Shown here: in pieces, positions 21,349 to 23,347 of the stretch
How positions within the stretch are numbered: the stretch's first letter is position 1
How the letters are laid out: each line of letters opens with the position of its first letter
IMG/VR virus record: IMGVR_UViG_3300006869_000112
Coordinates: 1 to 23,347 of that record
Origin: a virus
Strand: one strand, 5' to 3'
DNA length: 23,347 bases
The notes under the pieces: model-generated
What the model saw: the letters and a program-made list of their open reading frames with translations, nothing else
Told to the model about the DNA's origin: nothing
Database searches by the model: none
Made by a program: the position numbers and the translations under genes

Positions 21349-21673
21349 CTTCGGACTCCTCTTCTGCTTCTTCGTTGTCATAAATCATTCCTGTACCATC
21401 GAGAAGGTCTTTGTCAGAATCCTTTACGGCTCTGACAACGTAATCATTTCCTTCCCATTCGTACTGAAGTTCCCCTTCGGGAGTTACGGTGATTTCTTCT
21501 CTTCGGATGTAGAAATCGTTTTGCCTATCCCCTGTGGCAATAGACAGGTAGGCTTCTTTGTCCTCATTGTCATACCAAAATGTGACTGAGCCAGTTAGAC
21601 GACGGTAAGAGTCTTCGCCCATTTTCTGTAGGACAGCTTGTTCCTCAAAAAACGTTTCTACTTCGTATGCCAT
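21338..21673 (-). CDS. Small acidic phage protein, function unknown (111 aa)
   Basis: The protein has 111 residues with an ATG start and AGGGAGA upstream, 12 bases after the preceding stop. The N-terminal half has alternating strands (LTGSVTFWYDNEDKEAYLSI, NDFYIRREEITVTPEGEL, QYEWEGNDYVVRAVKD) and reads as a small beta-rich fold. The last residues are highly acidic (YDNEEAEEESEDGE). No family is recognised. The end overlaps the start of the next gene by 11 bp. With its neighbour it forms a pair of small acidic-tailed proteins before the protease, possibly internal head or assembly factors. Confidence 0.75.
   Translation of the reverse strand: MAYEVETFFEEQAVLQKMGEDSYRRLTGSVTFWYDNEDKEAYLSIATGDRQNDFYIRREEITVTPEGELQYEWEGNDYVVRAVKDSDKDLLDGTGMIYDNEEAEEESEDGE
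21356..21363 (-). promoter_or_regulatory. Shine-Dalgarno that fixes the start of the 92-aa gene
   Basis: AAGAGGAG on the minus strand lies seven bases before the ATG at 21348. No comparable motif precedes the alternative ATG at 21381. The site is embedded in the codons for the acidic tail of the upstream gene. Confidence 0.6.
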
Positions 21674-21685
21674 GTCTCTATCTCC

Positions 21686-23347
21686 CTAGTCCGCTTTTCC
21701 TATCAAATCTTCAACCTTGTTACCGTGAAGCTCTGTAATACCTGCCTGAGTCAGCTTCTCCAAAAGAATCTTTCTGGTTTCGGAGTCCATATCAACAGTG
21801 GCTAGGTCAGCCCAAGACAGATTCTTTTTGTAAAGAACTTCGTGAAGATTCTGGTAGAACATCTTGATGTAGTCCTTGTCTTCTGAAAGTTCTCCATACT
21901 TGTCGCTAGCATTGCTATAGAAATCAAGTCGGCGCATAAGTTTCTCAGCGGGGAAGTAGAACTTTAAGAACGCACTACTTGTACTGCTTCCCTTTTTGAC
22001 ATTCGATGTCTTGCTCGTAAAGATGTAATCAGCACCGGCTCCAGACAAGTCTGCTGTACTAGACATTCCGGATGTGTTAATCCCCTCTGTCCAACGAGCA
22101 GTGGTGGAGTACAAGCCTCCGCCTTCGGTGGTGAGAAGCTTGAAAATCATGTCAGCACGTTTTTGAGCTGATGAGCTCAAGTTGCCTGAGTACCAGTTGT
22201 GGACAAAGGCTTTAGTGCCAGTGTCAGATGCAAGTTTGTTCGCCACTGACTCCGGGATGAGGTACATAAACTTTCCTCGTGAGAACTCGTCAACTACAAG
22301 TTCCATGTCGTCAGCAGTGAATCCCCACTTGTTTTCAATTTCTTCTAGATACTTCTTACGAAGTTCTCCGGCATAGTTCTTTGTACCATCAGTGTTGCGA
22401 CCAAAGATGGAAAGCATCTTGTTTTCCTTGAGACCCCGAATATCTGCTTCGGTTGCTGGTCGAACACTCTTAATTACTTCTAGAGACTCAAGAGCTTCAG
22501 CAATATCCTCAGCCGAAGAGTCAAGGGGCATGTCAATGGTCAGTCTGTTGTGCAGAGAAACCGGTCCATTATTTGAGCCGCCCATCTTGAAGAAGTTAGG
22601 GCTCTTCTCGGACTTGTTTCCTCGGAGGAAACTGAAAACACCCTTACCAGCTTCACCGCTGTAGGTAGTGCCCTTGCCGTAGTAATCAATATTTGAGGAA
22701 GACCACATTCCAACTTTTTCGACAGTTCCGTCTTCCTGAGTCTCGTACTGAGGCATCTCAAGGGTGGGGGTTCCGGTGCCCTTGTACTTCTTAGCCAAGA
22801 TATTTCCAGCCCAGTCGGTGAGCTTGAAAGAAACCTGCAGTTTCTTCTCGCCATCAACCGTAACTTGGGTCACACGCATTTCTAGGTCTTCAATTGCACC
22901 ATTGTCAGTGAGAACAGACGCACCGTTTGCAGCGACATTCGGAGTGTCAGATGTTGCTTTCTTAAGTGCAGCAGTCAAGCTAGGAACGTTTTCGTAGGGG
23001 CTTAGGTCCCAGTTGGGGGGACCCTCTGGCTCCTCGACCTCAAACCCGGGTCCGTTTACATTTTCCTTAGCTTTAAGGTCAGCAACTTCTTGTTCCAGCT
23101 GCTTCTGCGCTTTGTCTGCTTCGATTTGCTTTAGAGCATCGTCAACAGGAGTTGCGTCGTAGTCAATTCCCAGTTGCTCCTTTGAAGTCTTTCTACTTAC
23201 AGACTTCTCTCGGCTGTATACCGACTTAGCTCCGAGCTTCTTGCTTTGACCAGCAAGAGGCCCATCAAAGAAGGTCACATCAACTTCATCAGAACTTGGG
23301 TATGTCTTCGTGACAATCCCGTGGCTGTTGAGTTCGGGGTCGGCTCC
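21686..23347 (-). CDS. Conserved phage head-region protein, C-terminal part (runs off right edge)
   Basis: The frame is open from the right edge to a TAG at 21686 (553 residues seen). A GTG at 23278 has open frame for 23 codons before it (GADPELNSHGIVTKTYPSSD), so the true start is outside the window. Numbering from that GTG: charged coiled-coil (about 45-72), GASVLTDNGAIEDLEMRVTQ followed by a beta segment ending FKLTDWAGN (118-160), VIKSVRPATEADIRGLKENK (268-287), WGFTADDMELVVDEF...KFMYLIPESVANKLA (318-350), and GGGLYSTTARWTEGINTSGM plus SGAGADYIFTSK (387-423). I remember similar blocks in uncharacterised proteins of other actinophages, usually near portal or MuF genes, but cannot name the family. 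A minor head or internal virion protein is a reasonable inference from position; enzymatic activity cannot be excluded. Confidence 0.7.
   Translation of the reverse strand, partial: GADPELNSHGIVTKTYPSSDEVDVTFFDGPLAGQSKKLGAKSVYSREKSVSRKTSKEQLGIDYDATPVDDALKQIEADKAQKQLEQEVADLKAKENVNGPGFEVEEPEGPPNWDLSPYENVPSLTAALKKATSDTPNVAANGASVLTDNGAIEDLEMRVTQVTVDGEKKLQVSFKLTDWAGNILAKKYKGTGTPTLEMPQYETQEDGTVEKVGMWSSSNIDYYGKGTTYSGEAGKGVFSFLRGNKSEKSPNFFKMGGSNNGPVSLHNRLTIDMPLDSSAEDIAEALESLEVIKSVRPATEADIRGLKENKMLSIFGRNTDGTKNYAGELRKKYLEEIENKWGFTADDMELVVDEFSRGKFMYLIPESVANKLASDTGTKAFVHNWYSGNLSSSAQKRADMIFKLLTTEGGGLYSTTARWTEGINTSGMSSTADLSGAGADYIFTSKTSNVKKGSSTSSAFLKFYFPAEKLMRRLDFYSNASDKYGELSEDKDYIKMFYQNLHEVLYKKNLSWADLATVDMDSETRKILLEKLTQAGITELHGNKVEDLIGKAD

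Noticed and set aside
21349-21381. Upstream ATG at 21381 as the start of the small acidic protein
   Set aside because: It has no Shine-Dalgarno and would add eleven codons fully inside the preceding gene; the ATG at 21348 has AAGAGGAG at good spacing.
22009-22117. ADP-ribosyltransferase signature (STS and ExE) in the right-edge protein
   Set aside because: STT near LYSTTARW is only superficially similar, and no ExE motif follows at the expected distance, so I do not call this fold.

Overview
The window is the virion structural module of a tailed double-stranded DNA phage or prophage with a long non-contractile (siphovirus-type) tail. All fifteen supported genes lie on the minus strand and are transcribed from right (23347) to left (1). 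They are packed with short gaps, TAATG overlaps and few intergenic spaces. No integrase, lysis, replication, tRNA, CRISPR or insertion-sequence gene is visible. The host is most likely an actinobacterium. Evidence for this is the protease polyprotein (its IAWALWGGD block, RRYWTIGKG..KIRW block and two DUF6582-like repeats), the ReqiPepy6 Gp37-like tail protein and the style of the major tail protein. Four genes use GTG starts. The G+C content looks close to half by eye, so I do not name a genus.

Head region (23347 to about 12681), in transcription order: the C-terminal part of a large conserved phage protein that runs off the right edge; two small acidic proteins; a 1681-residue multidomain capsid maturation protease polyprotein; a 168-bp leader with hairpins; a 730-residue scaffold/major capsid fusion; and a 305-residue second capsid-like protein. 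The protease probably trims the long acidic N-terminal domain of the capsid protein during prohead maturation.

Connector and tail region (about 12640 to 1): major tail tube protein, head-to-tail adaptor, tail-terminator-like protein, HK97 gp10-like neck/tail-completion protein, two overlapping tail assembly chaperones, tape measure protein, distal tail (Dit-like) protein, Gp37-like tail hub protein, and the start of a repetitive fibre-like protein that runs off the left edge. The tail tube gene precedes the connector genes, which is not the usual order.

The most notable feature is a family of about 45 to 60 residue modules with the pattern HGF..G..V.VSGV...FDGTY.I...PS.TTF.Y. It occurs once in the tail tube protein, six times in tandem inside the Dit-like protein and three times in the hub protein. 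It resembles what I remember as the FCCH-type module seen in phage tail proteins. Other points of interest are the very acidic scaffold segment, three exact-period 46-residue repeats in the tape measure, a long GC-rich inverted repeat between the tail tube and adaptor genes, a terminator-like structure on the plus strand, and a chaperone pair whose frameshift window contains no canonical slippery heptamer.
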